Shown: piece by piece, positions 1-8,279 of the stretch
Layout: each line of letters opens with the position of its first letter
How positions within the stretch are numbered: the first letter of the stretch is position 1
Source: Anaerococcus sp. mt242
Lineage (GTDB): Bacteria; Bacillota; Clostridia; Tissierellales; Peptoniphilaceae
Length of the DNA stretch: 64,000 bases
Direction of reading: 5' to 3'
Assembly (NCBI RefSeq): GCF_016798225.1
Contig: NZ_JAEUYX010000003.1
Span: 62,001 to 126,000, forward strand
Translations under genes and position numbers: made by a program
Notes under the pieces: model-generated
What the model was told of the DNA's origin: nothing
What the model saw: only the letters and a program-made list of their open reading frames with translations
The model's database searches: none

Positions 1-17
1 ATCGTAAGTAGGTAAAA

Positions 18-908
18 ATGTCATATAGAAGAATTAAAAAATCCAACAAATCTTTTATAATTACAGTCCTAGCGCTCTTAATAGTAATGGGAGTTTCTTC
101 ACAAACTGATGCTCTTTCAGGTGCTGGATCAAATATTGCAAATACAATATTTAAACCAATAGAGGGTGTTACATACTCGGTATCATCAGAAATAATGAAT
201 CAAATTGAAAGAACAGTTGGTTCTAAAGAAACCAGAGCAGAAGTAATGAGACTTGAAGCGGAGAATAGATCGCTAGTAATGGAAAATGCTAGACTTACAT
301 CTGTAATAAATAAAGAGGACTTTTTGAAAAATGAGGCAGAGGCTGTAGATAGTTCAAAAAATGAATACATTAAGGCAAATGTTGTAAACTCTGATGTAAG
401 TTCTCTAACCAGCAATTTTACAATAGATAAGGGGAAAAAAGATGGTATTAAACAAAATGATATTATCTTACAAGCTATTGGAGATAGTAAATATTACACA
501 GGATTAGTAGGTAAAGTTACTGAAGTATTTGAAAGTACAGCTCGTGTTGAAACAATTAATAATCAAGCAAATGACGTATCCTTTATAAACACCAGAAGTG
601 GTGACTATGGGGTTATTGATAAATTTACATCAAGAACTATTCAAGGATATATGCTAGATGTAGAAAGTGAAGCAAAAAATTCTGATGTAGTAATGACAAG
701 TGGTCTAGGTGGAGTATATCCATATGGTATATACATTGGGACAATCAGTAATGTTTCAATGAGTCAAGATTCACTTAGAAAAAATATTACAGTAGATTCA
801 CCAGTAGATTTTTCACATGTTTATAGAGTTTTAGTACTTAAAGGCAATAATTCTTATGAAATAGATGAAAAAGCTAATGGAGTAGAGGAGGAGAATATAA
901 GTGAATAA
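18..908 (+). CDS. mreC: Rod shape-determining protein MreC
   Basis: MreC is the bitopic scaffold joining the MreB cytoskeleton to the cell-elongation peptidoglycan machinery. A short basic N-terminus is followed by one membrane segment (about residues 14-32), a charged coiled coil (about 65-105) and the extracellular beta-rich MreC core (about 115-275). At 296 aa the length is normal. The acidic C-terminal tail looks disordered. mreD begins inside the last codons (8-base overlap) and a class B PBP follows, so this is the 3' part of an mre operon. mreB would be expected just upstream of the window. Confidence 0.95.
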   Translation: MSYRRIKKSNKSFIITVLALLIVMGVSSQTDALSGAGSNIANTIFKPIEGVTYSVSSEIMNQIERTVGSKETRAEVMRLEAENRSLVMENARLTSVINKEDFLKNEAEAVDSSKNEYIKANVVNSDVSSLTSNFTIDKGKKDGIKQNDIILQAIGDSKYYTGLVGKVTEVFESTARVETINNQANDVSFINTRSGDYGVIDKFTSRTIQGYMLDVESEAKNSDVVMTSGLGGVYPYGIYIGTISNVSMSQDSLRKNITVDSPVDFSHVYRVLVLKGNNSYEIDEKANGVEEENISE

Positions 909-1389
909 ATTTAAAACTTTTTTAGTATTTTTAATATCTTTTATTCTCCAAACAACAATTTTTTCTAAAATTGATATTTTTGGAGCTAATATTAACATTA
1001 TGATTCCAGCAATAGTTGCTCTTTCACAAATATTGGGCAATAAAATTGGACCATATGGGGCGATGATTACAGGATTAATTGAGGATTTTCTTTTTACTAA
1101 CCTAGTAGGTCCTAGAGCCTTATCATATTTTTTGGTAGGATCATTTGTTTCAAGTGATAGACTTAATTTAGCAAAAGATAAACCAACAGGTCTTGTCATG
1201 ACATTTTTTGCAAGTATTTTTAACTTCTTGCTTTTAACATTAATTTATTTTATATTTACTGGACAAAATAATTTGATGAATTACTTGCCAACACCTTTAC
1301 TAGTTGAATCTATATTAAATACACTTATTTACTTTATTTACTATTATATAGTTAAGAAAATAATGTATATACCAACATATAGGATTTAG
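901..1389 (+). CDS. mreD: Rod shape-determining protein MreD
   Basis: Small polytopic membrane protein of the elongasome, 162 aa, mostly hydrophobic with about five predicted membrane helices. The start is GTG at 901, placed behind a GAGGAG ribosome binding site that lies in the mreC coding sequence, so translation is probably coupled to mreC. MreD is weakly conserved in sequence. The assignment rests on hydrophobicity, size and its position between mreC and the PBP2 gene. Confidence 0.9.
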   Translation: MNKFKTFLVFLISFILQTTIFSKIDIFGANINIMIPAIVALSQILGNKIGPYGAMITGLIEDFLFTNLVGPRALSYFLVGSFVSSDRLNLAKDKPTGLVMTFFASIFNFLLLTLIYFIFTGQNNLMNYLPTPLLVESILNTLIYFIYYYIVKKIMYIPTYRI

Positions 1390-1400
1390 GAGTTTTTAAA

Positions 1401-4400
1401 GTGAGGAAGATAAAGGAAAGACGATTAGTATTTATTCAAGTTCTTGTAATTCTCCTAATGGCCGTTATAATCGGTAGGCTATTTACAGTTATGATTGGCC
1501 AGGGAGATTATTATAGAGACTTATCAGATAATAGAAAAGTAAAAGAGGTAGATGAAATTGCAAGCCGTGGTAATATTTATGATAGAAATGGGAAAATACT
1601 TGCAACAAGTATCCCATCTTTTGCTGTTCAAATTTATAAGGACCAACTTCAAGAAGTAGAAGAAAAAGACAGAATAAAAAATTTAGGAAAACTTGTTAAT
1701 ATCCTAGAGGCTGATGGAGTAAATTATACAGATGATTTTGCTTTAAAATTAAATTCATTTGTATATAAAAGAAAAGAAGATTATTTTATCTTAGGCCAAA
1801 TGCCTACAGAAGTAGCAGTATCAACAATAATAGACAATGATCTTGTAAGAGACTTTTTAACTACTGTATACAAAGATGAAAATATCGAATATGAAACTAT
1901 GAGCACAGCCTTGCTTGCACTAAAAAAACGTGGAATTGATATTCCAGCAAATGTTAGTCAAGAAGATGGTCAACTAAAAATGGCTTATAGGGAAAATTCA
2001 AAAAACAAGCTTAAAGCAGTCGGATATAGCGAAGACCAAGCTCCTATAGATGTTGTAGTTGATGCTGTAGGAAACGATAGATCAGTCTTGCTTTCAATTT
2101 TACAAAATTCAAATGCTAGAAGATTGGCATATGATCTTCTCAAAAATGCTAATTTACTAGGAAGCATTGAAATGGAACCATATGTTGTAAAAGCAAATGA
2201 AGATATGATTGAAAAAAAGGCTAAATTATCAAAAGTATATCCAGAAGTTACACTAAAAAGTGAACCAAGTAACGATTTTTACGAGATAGTAAAAACTTCA
2301 ACGATAAATGATGTTCTTAGCCAAGCTAGTGTAAAAGATGATGGATCTTATGTAATTCCAGCTGATATGCTTATTCAACAGCTAGAAAATCTAGGGATTT
2401 ATGCAAACTTTGAGACTGAAGTTATTACGGAAACAAAAGATGAAAAAAATACCTATAAGGTAAATATTAATTTTAAAAATCCACAAGCGGGATCACCAGT
2501 AGACGAACTAGCAAGAATTGCAGATGAAAATAATTTGCTAAAACCACTTATTTTATCTGAAGATATAAAATATATGGCGCAAAATGCAAACACACAAAAC
2601 AATATTTATCCATCCATAGATATTTCTGAAGATGACCCAGATGATTGGGACTATACATTTAATATCGAAAAAAATAATTTTTATACTTATTATGCAGGAA
2701 AAGATAAGATAAATGACCTTGATAAAGTTGTTTCAATACTTGAAAATGAACAAGACGCTAAGGAAATCTTAAATTATCTAAAGAAAATCAATGGTCTAGA
2801 AAATTATTCTGATCTTGAAGCCCTAGGTATCCTAACTATCGATAATAAAATTAATCGTCAAGGAAACTTTGGATATCGACCAATCAACTTAGTTTATAAT
2901 ATTGACGAATCCACAGTTTTAAAAATAGAAGAGAATATTGATTCGACTGCGGGCATCCAAGTAGATACCATACCAATTAGATCTTATCCAAATAGATATT
3001 TAGCAAGTCATATCCTAGGATATATGGGACCAATTGCGACAGCTGAAGAAGTAGATAAGTATGTAAATGAACGTGATTATTTACGTGATGAAATCATTGG
3101 TAAGACAGGTATTGAAGAATCATATCAAGATAACTTAAAGGGTAAAAACGGTAAATCATTAGTAACTGTAGATTCAGCAGGAAATAGAAAACAAACTATA
3201 TCTCAAACGCCTTCAGAACCGGGTGATGATTTATATTTATCAATTGATGCTGATCTTCAAGAACAAGCTGAGAAATCATTAGAAGGTGTTTTGGAAGCAA
3301 TAAGTAAAGGCTACCAATATGAATCAGATTATGGAAGCTTTATGCCACTTAGACAGGCTCCTCACGCATCAAGTGGTGCAGTTGTAGTGTCAAATGTAAA
3401 AACTGGGGAAGTCTTAGCTATGGCGTCTTTCCCAGATTATGATCCAAATTTATTTTCTACTGGTATTTCTCAATCAGACTGGGAAAGTTTACAGGTAGAA
3501 GAAGATAGTGGGCCACTCGTACCTCGTCCAATGCTAAATATTGCAACACAAACTGCCGTTATGCCTGGATCAACATTTAAATTAGTAACAGCACTAGCAG
3601 CATTAGAAAGTGGATTAGATCCACAAGCAGTAATTACAGACTATGGTTATGTAGAAGTAGGTAACCAGAGATTTAATAACTTAGCTTGGACAGAATATGG
3701 TATAACTCAAGGTGAAGAAAATTTATATGGGGCAATTAGAGATTCTAATAACTATTATTTCTATGTTTTAGCTCTTGGGGAAAATCCGCATGATGGTAAG
3801 TCCATAGGTACAAAACTAGACTTAAATGATATTAGGATTGCAGCAGAAAAACTAGGACTCGATCAACCGACAGGTATTGAGGTGAATATACCAAAAGAAA
3901 CAACTGGAAATATACCATCAGTTGGTAAAAAAGTTGAAATTACTAAGATGATGCTACAAAGCTATCTAGAAGAAAAATTGCCAGTATATCTAAAGGATGG
4001 AGTAAAAAAATCTAGAAGCGAATTTGAAAGTGATGTCCTAGAAATTGTAAAAATGACTGCAAATCCAAGCCAATGGACTCGTAAAAATATAATTGAGTTT
4101 TTAGATGAAAAAGGTTATGATGCAGAGATAGCAAAAGGTGAAGACAGAGCAGGTCTTACTGATACTATTAAATACACATATTTAAACCAAGCTGAATGGG
4201 ATATTACAGATATGCTAAACATTGTAATCGGCCAAGGGCAAAATTCTTACACCCCGATTCAGATGAACAGGGCTATTGCTACTCTTACAAATGGCGGTTA
4301 TTTAAATAAATTTACCCTAGTAGATAAGGTTACAAATCATGATTCTGGGGATATATTGTTTAACAATGTACCTGAAAGATCAAGGATAGATATAAAGGAT

Positions 4401-4844
4401 AAAAAATATCTTGAAGATATTAAATACGGTACACTTTTAGTATCTCAAAATAACAAAATATTAAATCAAATGCCGGTAGATATAGGTATCAAAACAGGTA
4501 CAGCAGAAGTAGAAGGTAAAAACCTAGATGGAACAGACTATGATTCTTATGCATGGATGGTAGGTTTTGCACCATATGATGACCCAGAAATTTCAATAAG
4601 TATAGTCCTCACTCAAGGTGATACATCATACAATGCAACTCCAATTATGAGAGATGTAATTTCCAAATATTTTGACCTAGACGTTTATCTTACAAATTCC
4701 GGAGATACTCCAAATGATGCAGATATTGCAGAACTTGGTGATTCTGTAGCAGATGATCAGCAAGGATTGCCTGAAGATAATCAAAATAAAGAAGATAAAG
4801 ATATAAAAGAAGATAATGATAGTGCCGATGGTACTCCAAACTAA
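1401..4844 (+). CDS. mrdA: Class B penicillin-binding protein 2 (elongasome transpeptidase), enlarged
   Basis: Peptidoglycan DD-transpeptidase of the rod complex, with GTG start at 1401. It has an N-terminal membrane anchor (about residues 9-30), a class B dimerisation motif (SRGNIYDRNG, about 55-64) and the three transpeptidase motifs: STFK with nucleophile Ser724, SNN at 782-784 and KTGT from Lys1031. The protein is 1147 aa, against about 600-750 for a typical PBP2. Roughly 350 extra residues lie in the N-terminal pedestal (about 130-500), and about 90 helical residues are inserted between SxN and KTG. An acidic D/E/N-rich tail of about 50 residues ends it. Promoter and translation are probably shared with mreCD. 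Confidence 0.95.
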   Translation: MRKIKERRLVFIQVLVILLMAVIIGRLFTVMIGQGDYYRDLSDNRKVKEVDEIASRGNIYDRNGKILATSIPSFAVQIYKDQLQEVEEKDRIKNLGKLVNILEADGVNYTDDFALKLNSFVYKRKEDYFILGQMPTEVAVSTIIDNDLVRDFLTTVYKDENIEYETMSTALLALKKRGIDIPANVSQEDGQLKMAYRENSKNKLKAVGYSEDQAPIDVVVDAVGNDRSVLLSILQNSNARRLAYDLLKNANLLGSIEMEPYVVKANEDMIEKKAKLSKVYPEVTLKSEPSNDFYEIVKTSTINDVLSQASVKDDGSYVIPADMLIQQLENLGIYANFETEVITETKDEKNTYKVNINFKNPQAGSPVDELARIADENNLLKPLILSEDIKYMAQNANTQNNIYPSIDISEDDPDDWDYTFNIEKNNFYTYYAGKDKINDLDKVVSILENEQDAKEILNYLKKINGLENYSDLEALGILTIDNKINRQGNFGYRPINLVYNIDESTVLKIEENIDSTAGIQVDTIPIRSYPNRYLASHILGYMGPIATAEEVDKYVNERDYLRDEIIGKTGIEESYQDNLKGKNGKSLVTVDSAGNRKQTISQTPSEPGDDLYLSIDADLQEQAEKSLEGVLEAISKGYQYESDYGSFMPLRQAPHASSGAVVVSNVKTGEVLAMASFPDYDPNLFSTGISQSDWESLQVEEDSGPLVPRPMLNIATQTAVMPGSTFKLVTALAALESGLDPQAVITDYGYVEVGNQRFNNLAWTEYGITQGEENLYGAIRDSNNYYFYVLALGENPHDGKSIGTKLDLNDIRIAAEKLGLDQPTGIEVNIPKETTGNIPSVGKKVEITKMMLQSYLEEKLPVYLKDGVKKSRSEFESDVLEIVKMTANPSQWTRKNIIEFLDEKGYDAEIAKGEDRAGLTDTIKYTYLNQAEWDITDMLNIVIGQGQNSYTPIQMNRAIATLTNGGYLNKFTLVDKVTNHDSGDILFNNVPERSRIDIKDKKYLEDIKYGTLLVSQNNKILNQMPVDIGIKTGTAEVEGKNLDGTDYDSYAWMVGFAPYDDPEISISIVLTQGDTSYNATPIMRDVISKYFDLDVYLTNSGDTPNDADIAELGDSVADDQQGLPEDNQNKEDKDIKEDNDSADGTPN

Positions 4845-4854
4845 AGGAAGAAAA

Positions 4855-5481
4855 ATGAAAGTTTATGTTATAAATGGGCCAAAAGCTATTGGAAAAACTG
4901 ATTTTTCAGTAAATTTAGCTGAATACTTACAAGAAAATAATAAAGTTTTATTACTCCAAGGAAAGCGCGCCACAAGCTCAAACATTGAAGATTATTTTCA
5001 AAAAGATGGGATGATTACTTATGATTTGGCAGATTATTTCACAGGGCTAGCACCACTTGAAACAGTGCTAGTTCATGAAAATGATAATCTAGACTTTATG
5101 ATAAGCCCTCTTTTAGAAGATAAATATGAAATCAAAGGGGAAGATATTAATAATCTCTTAAATGATATTTCATATGATTATGTTGTCATCGATGGAGTAG
5201 ATAAAAACTTAATTTCAAATAAGACTTCAGTAGACATTATTGGAGAAAATGATTTGGGATTAGTAAATGATAGCGATACATTTTTTATAAATAAAACATC
5301 AGATAATTTTGATATCAGAAAGCATAAAGATACTATCGATGGCAAATCATCAAGATATCTTGGATCTGTAAAAACAGGAGAATATTTTAAAAATGTTATT
5401 GATAATCTAATTTCTGAAAGAGAAGTAGAAATTCCAAAACTAGGATTTTTTGAAAAATTGAAGGCTAGTTTTAGAAGATAA
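4855..5481 (+). CDS. Divergent MinD/ParA-like P-loop ATPase
   Basis: A 208-residue protein that opens with a deviant Walker A (NGPKAIGKTD, residues 6-15), followed by an N-terminal helix typical of the MinD/ParA fold. A YVVIDG strand near residue 118 resembles Walker B. An upstream in-frame ATG at 4816 exists, but it lies deep inside the PBP gene. ATG 4855 has an AAAGGAAG ribosome binding site at the right distance and starts exactly at the fold. Position after mreCD-PBP2 matches operons in which minC/minD follow mreD. No minC is present, so a spatial-regulator role is inference. The C-terminus carries a basic amphipathic stretch (EKLKASFRR) that could bind membrane, as in MinD. Confidence 0.65.
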   Translation: MKVYVINGPKAIGKTDFSVNLAEYLQENNKVLLLQGKRATSSNIEDYFQKDGMITYDLADYFTGLAPLETVLVHENDNLDFMISPLLEDKYEIKGEDINNLLNDISYDYVVIDGVDKNLISNKTSVDIIGENDLGLVNDSDTFFINKTSDNFDIRKHKDTIDGKSSRYLGSVKTGEYFKNVIDNLISEREVEIPKLGFFEKLKASFRR

Positions 5482-5486
5482 AAATA

Positions 5487-5530
5487 AGGACTAAGTTAGA
5501 TTAAAATTTCTAACTAAGTCCTCTTTTTTT
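5487..5530. terminator. Intrinsic terminator between convergent genes
   Basis: A 14-bp perfect inverted repeat (5487-5500 with 5509-5522, loop of 8) is followed by a T run (5524-5530). It ends the mre/MinD-like operon. On the minus strand the same stem contains the stop codon and last codons of the GIY-YIG gene, and it is followed by a short T-rich tract, so it may work in both directions. Confidence 0.9.
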
Positions 5531-5748
5531 GCCTTTGATAATTTTTTTATTGCAATTTCTCTCTTTAAAGCCTCAGATTTATTAGATATTTCTTCATAAT
5601 AAACTAATTTGCAGGGTCTTTTTGATCTGGTATATTTTGCGCCCTTTCCAGAATTATGTAAGGCTAATCTCTTTTTTACATCAACACACCATCCAGTATA
5701 CAATGAGTCATCCTTGCATCTTAAAATATATACATAACCATAAGTCAT
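5491..5748 (-). CDS. GIY-YIG nuclease-superfamily protein (YhbQ/YazA type)
   Basis: An 85-residue single-domain GIY-YIG protein. The GYVYILRCKD opening with YTG at about 17-19 is the degenerate GIY...YIG pair; the basic helix KKRLALHNSGKGAKYTRSK and the Glu-containing helix near residue 62 follow. Family members are small DNA endonuclease-like proteins linked to repair, with no firm cellular role. Its ATG overlaps the recX stop codon (ATGA), so it is co-transcribed with recX on the minus strand. Its last codons form half of the terminator stem at 5487-5522. Confidence 0.85.
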   Translation of the reverse strand: MTYGYVYILRCKDDSLYTGWCVDVKKRLALHNSGKGAKYTRSKRPCKLVYYEEISNKSEALKREIAIKKLSKAKKEDLVRNFNLT

Positions 5749-6350
5749 TTAAAAAGTTCACCAACTACTTTATTAATGATATCAAATTCAAAACCCTTGC
5801 CCGCTAAATATCTATATACTTTTTGTTTATTTTCAATTGAAAAATCATCTCTAGCTTTTTTAAAAGCAAAATTGTAGGCGTTTTCGTATTCTTCGTCATA
5901 ATTTATTTTTTCTATATAAGTATCTATCAATTCATCACTAATTCTTTTAGATTTTAGAGAATAACGTATTTTATTTTTAGCCCATCTAGCAATATTGTGT
6001 TTATCAGCTACATAGGATTTTACGAAAAGATCATCATTTAAGATTCCATATTCATTTAGAAAATCTATTGTTTTTTGAATTGCTTCATTAGAAAAGTCAT
6101 TATCTTTTAATAATTTTTCTATTTCAAAACTAGTTTTTTGAGCGTAGGATATTTTTCCAAGTGCAAAGTTTTTTGCTCTATTAAACTCATCGTCATTTAA
6201 AATTTCTTTATATATATCAAAATCAAGCTCATCATCTATATTTAATTGTAAGTCATTGTATAAATCATATGATATATTAAAATTCTCACCAGATATGGTT
6301 AGGATTACTAAGTTATATTTATCAGAATAATCTATAGCCTCTATAATCAT
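5745..6350 (-). CDS. recX: Regulatory protein RecX
   Basis: RecX modulates RecA filament activity. The 201-residue protein has an N-terminal beta-rich extension (1-60) and then three RecX-type three-helix repeats, with landmarks such as FALGKISYAQKT, LNEYGILNDDLFVKSYV, and IRYSLKSKRIS with later VYRYLAGKGFE. Start ATG at 6350 overlaps by four bases (ATGA) with the stop of a 34-codon upstream gene, and the downstream GIY-YIG gene overlaps its stop in the same way. Two successive ATGA junctions imply strict translational coupling. Confidence 0.88.
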   Translation of the reverse strand: MIIEAIDYSDKYNLVILTISGENFNISYDLYNDLQLNIDDELDFDIYKEILNDDEFNRAKNFALGKISYAQKTSFEIEKLLKDNDFSNEAIQKTIDFLNEYGILNDDLFVKSYVADKHNIARWAKNKIRYSLKSKRISDELIDTYIEKINYDEEYENAYNFAFKKARDDFSIENKQKVYRYLAGKGFEFDIINKVVGELFK

Positions 6351-6451
6351 AGACCAGCAAATGAAGCATAAGCACTATACAAAATAGGGGCAACCATGGC
6401 AATGGCAATAATTACTGCAAATATTTTTAGTATTGTTTTATTATTTTTCAT
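6347..6451 (-). CDS. 34-residue single-helix membrane peptide upstream of recX
   Basis: Starts at ATG 6451-6449 behind an AGAGGTG ribosome binding site and reads MKNNKTILKIFAVIIAIAMV..., one hydrophobic helix (about residues 8-28) with a basic N-terminus. Its stop overlaps the recX ATG by four bases, which supports a real translated gene. It is similar in size and layout to the tiny Firmicutes proteins grouped as DUF4044, but that match is from memory and not certain. Function unknown. Confidence 0.6.
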   Translation of the reverse strand: MKNNKTILKIFAVIIAIAMVAPILYSAYASFAGL

Positions 6452-6532
6452 CTAATTCACCTCTCATATATTCTACTATTTATCTTGTAAAATACACTTT
6501 CAGAAAGTTTTAAAAATTTTTTTTAAAAAAGC

Positions 6533-6562
6533 TTGACAAGCTATGGTAAAAAGTATTATAAT
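6533..6562 (+). promoter_or_regulatory. Candidate sigma-A promoter, distal, upstream of tRNA-His
   Basis: TTGACA at 6533-6538 and TATAAT at 6557-6562 with an 18-base spacer. No gene lies between it and the tRNA promoter 90 bases downstream, so it may be a tandem promoter for the tRNA pair or the start of a short leader RNA. Confidence 0.6.
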
Positions 6563-6650
6563 TATTTTTGCAGTTAAGAATGCATGGATGGCCTTTAATT
6601 ATGCAGATAAATCTTATGTAAAGTAAATGTAAAAATTATATTAAAAAAAC

Positions 6651-6678
6651 TTGACATAGATTTCATATAGTGTATAAT
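6651..6678 (+). promoter_or_regulatory. Sigma-A promoter of the tRNA-His/tRNA-Leu unit
   Basis: Consensus TTGACA (6651-6656) and TATAAT (6673-6678) with a 16-base spacer, ending 17 bases before the first tRNA base. Confidence 0.85.
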
Positions 6679-6695
6679 AGTAAGAGTAATGACCT

Positions 6696-6773
6696 GGTGG
6701 GTATGGTCCAGTTGGTTAAGACACCTGGTTGTGGCCCAGGAGGCCGTGAGTTCGAATCTCACTACTCACCCCA
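6696..6773 (+). tRNA. tRNA-His (anticodon GTG)
   Basis: Cloverleaf with an 8-bp acceptor including the extra 5' G (position -1) paired to C73, typical of tRNA-His. The anticodon stem CCTGG/CCAGG encloses loop TTGTGGC with anticodon GTG (6731-6733). The T loop is TTCGAAT and the CCA end (6771-6773) is encoded in the DNA. Confidence 0.97.
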
Positions 6774-6774
6774 T

Positions 6775-6860
6775 GCGGGATTGGCGGAATTGGCAGACGC
6801 GCTAGACTTAGGATCTAGTGAGAATTTCTCGTGAAGGTTCAACTCCTTTATCCCGCACCA
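6775..6860 (+). tRNA. tRNA-Leu (anticodon TAG)
   Basis: Starts one base after tRNA-His. Acceptor GCGGGAT/ATCCCGC, anticodon stem CTAGA/TCTAG with loop CTTAGGA giving anticodon TAG (6809-6811), and the long variable arm expected of a class II tRNA. CCA is encoded (6858-6860). Confidence 0.97.
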
Positions 6861-6870
6861 ATGAATATTT

Positions 6871-6903
6871 TAAACCGTTGTTAGTTCAACGGTTTATTTT
6901 TTT
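6871..6903 (+). terminator. Intrinsic terminator of the tRNA unit
   Basis: Ten-bp stem TAAACCGTTG/CAACGGTTTA with a 6-base loop and a run of seven T. Confidence 0.93.
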
Positions 6904-7000
6904 GTCTAAAAATATATTTCTTAATATTTATATAAATTTTAAAGCCCCTATGTTAAAATTTTCTAAAATAGGTTATAATTTATATTAATAGGAGGCAGTT

Positions 7001-7717
7001 TTGCAAAAATTTAAAAGAGTTGTATTAAAATTAAGTGGTGAGGCCCTTGCGGGTGATAAGGGTTTTGGATTTGATGATGATGTTATAGAAAATATTTGTT
7101 CATCAATCAAAAAACTTCATATGCTTGATGTAGAGATAGCAATAGTTGTTGGGGGAGGTAATTTTTGGAGAGGCCGTTCAGGGGCTCAGATAGAAAGAGC
7201 TAGCTCAGATACTATTGGTATGCTAGGAACAGTTATGAATGGTCTTAGAATCCAAGGCAGCCTAGAAGAAATGGGCATGGATACTAGACTAATGACTGCT
7301 ATTGATATGAAAGAAGTAGCTGAACCTTATATTAGACGCAGAGCGATAAGACATTTAGAAAAAAATCGTATTGTTATTTTTTCTGCAGGAACTGGTTTAC
7401 CATATTTTTCAACAGATACTACAGCTAGCCTACGTGCTCTAGAAATTGATGCAGATGTAATCCTTCTAGGAAAAACAGGTACTGATGGAATATATGATAA
7501 AGATCCAAATCTTTTTGATGATGCAGTAAAATATGACAAATTAACATATAAAGAAATATTGCAACAAGAAATCAAAATCATGGATACCACAGCAACTAGT
7601 CTTGCTATGGATAATACTATGCCACTTATTGCGTTTGGAATAGATGACCCTAGCAATATGGTAAAAATTTTCACAGATGAACAAGCTATCGGTACAATTG
7701 TAAAGGAGAAATTTTAA
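7001..7717 (+). CDS. pyrH: UMP kinase
   Basis: Cytoplasmic UMP kinase of pyrimidine nucleotide synthesis, amino-acid-kinase fold. It opens with [14 protein letters not shown] (ATP site), followed by [10 protein letters not shown], the acceptor region [12 protein letters not shown] and the [13 protein letters not shown] loop. Length 238 aa is standard. The start is TTG at 7001, supported by AGGAGG about 8 bases upstream. A TATAAT at 6974-6979 may be its -10 box, but no good -35 is visible. frr follows directly, as in the usual tsf-pyrH-frr order. rpsB and tsf are not adjacent here. Confidence 0.96.
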   Translation: MQKFKRVVLKLSGEALAGDKGFGFDDDVIENICSSIKKLHMLDVEIAIVVGGGNFWRGRSGAQIERASSDTIGMLGTVMNGLRIQGSLEEMGMDTRLMTAIDMKEVAEPYIRRRAIRHLEKNRIVIFSAGTGLPYFSTDTTASLRALEIDADVILLGKTGTDGIYDKDPNLFDDAVKYDKLTYKEILQQEIKIMDTTATSLAMDNTMPLIAFGIDDPSNMVKIFTDEQAIGTIVKEKF

Positions 7718-8278
7718 ATGAATTATGAAGAAATTAAATCATCAGCTGATAAGGATATGAAACAGGCTGTTGAGTCATTCGAAAGTAGAATAGCAAATAT
7801 TAAAGCTGGTCGTGCTTCAGAAGCGGTTTTAGATGGTATTACTTTTTCATATTTTGGAAACGAAACTCCAATTAATCAAGCTGCGACAATAACTATTCCA
7901 GAGGCTAGACTTTTAGTTATCAAACCTTGGGATAAAACAAATGTTGGACCAATCGAAAAAGCTATTATTAAAGCAGATATTGGTATCAACCCACAAAACG
8001 ATGGAGAAGTTATCAGACTACCATTCCCAGCTCTTACTGAAGAAAGACGTAAAGAATACACAAAAGAAGTAGGAAAATACGCAGAAGATGCAAAAATTTC
8101 TATCAGAAATAAAAGACGTGATGCAATGGATGAAGTGAAAAAAAGTGAAAAATCTGGGGATATCACAGAAGATGATAGATTCTCACTTGAAGAAGAACTT
8201 CAAAATCTGACAGACAAACGTATCGAAGAAGTAGAACAATTAGCTGATAAGAAAAATAATGAATTATTAACAGTTTAA
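7718..8278 (+). CDS. frr: Ribosome recycling factor
   Basis: Releases ribosomes from mRNA after termination together with EF-G. The 186-residue sequence has the family landmarks IKAGRASEAVLDGI, NDGEVIRLPFPALTEERR and a C-terminal coiled-coil arm ending in a K/E-rich stretch. ATG 7718 immediately follows the pyrH stop, with AAGGAG inside the pyrH end. Genes for a pilus platform protein follow one base later. Confidence 0.97.
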   Translation: MNYEEIKSSADKDMKQAVESFESRIANIKAGRASEAVLDGITFSYFGNETPINQAATITIPEARLLVIKPWDKTNVGPIEKAIIKADIGINPQNDGEVIRLPFPALTEERRKEYTKEVGKYAEDAKISIRNKRRDAMDEVKKSEKSGDITEDDRFSLEEELQNLTDKRIEEVEQLADKKNNELLTV

Positions 8279-8279
8279 T

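Noticed and set aside
831-1199. Long minus-strand frame opposite mreD
   Set aside because: Antisense to a conserved gene, no ribosome binding site, composition reflects the complementary coding strand. The same applies to other antisense frames such as 33536-34009 and 16119-16499.
4816-4854. Upstream ATG for the MinD-like ATPase
   Set aside because: It lies inside the PBP2 end, has no ribosome binding site, and adds residues unlike the fold.
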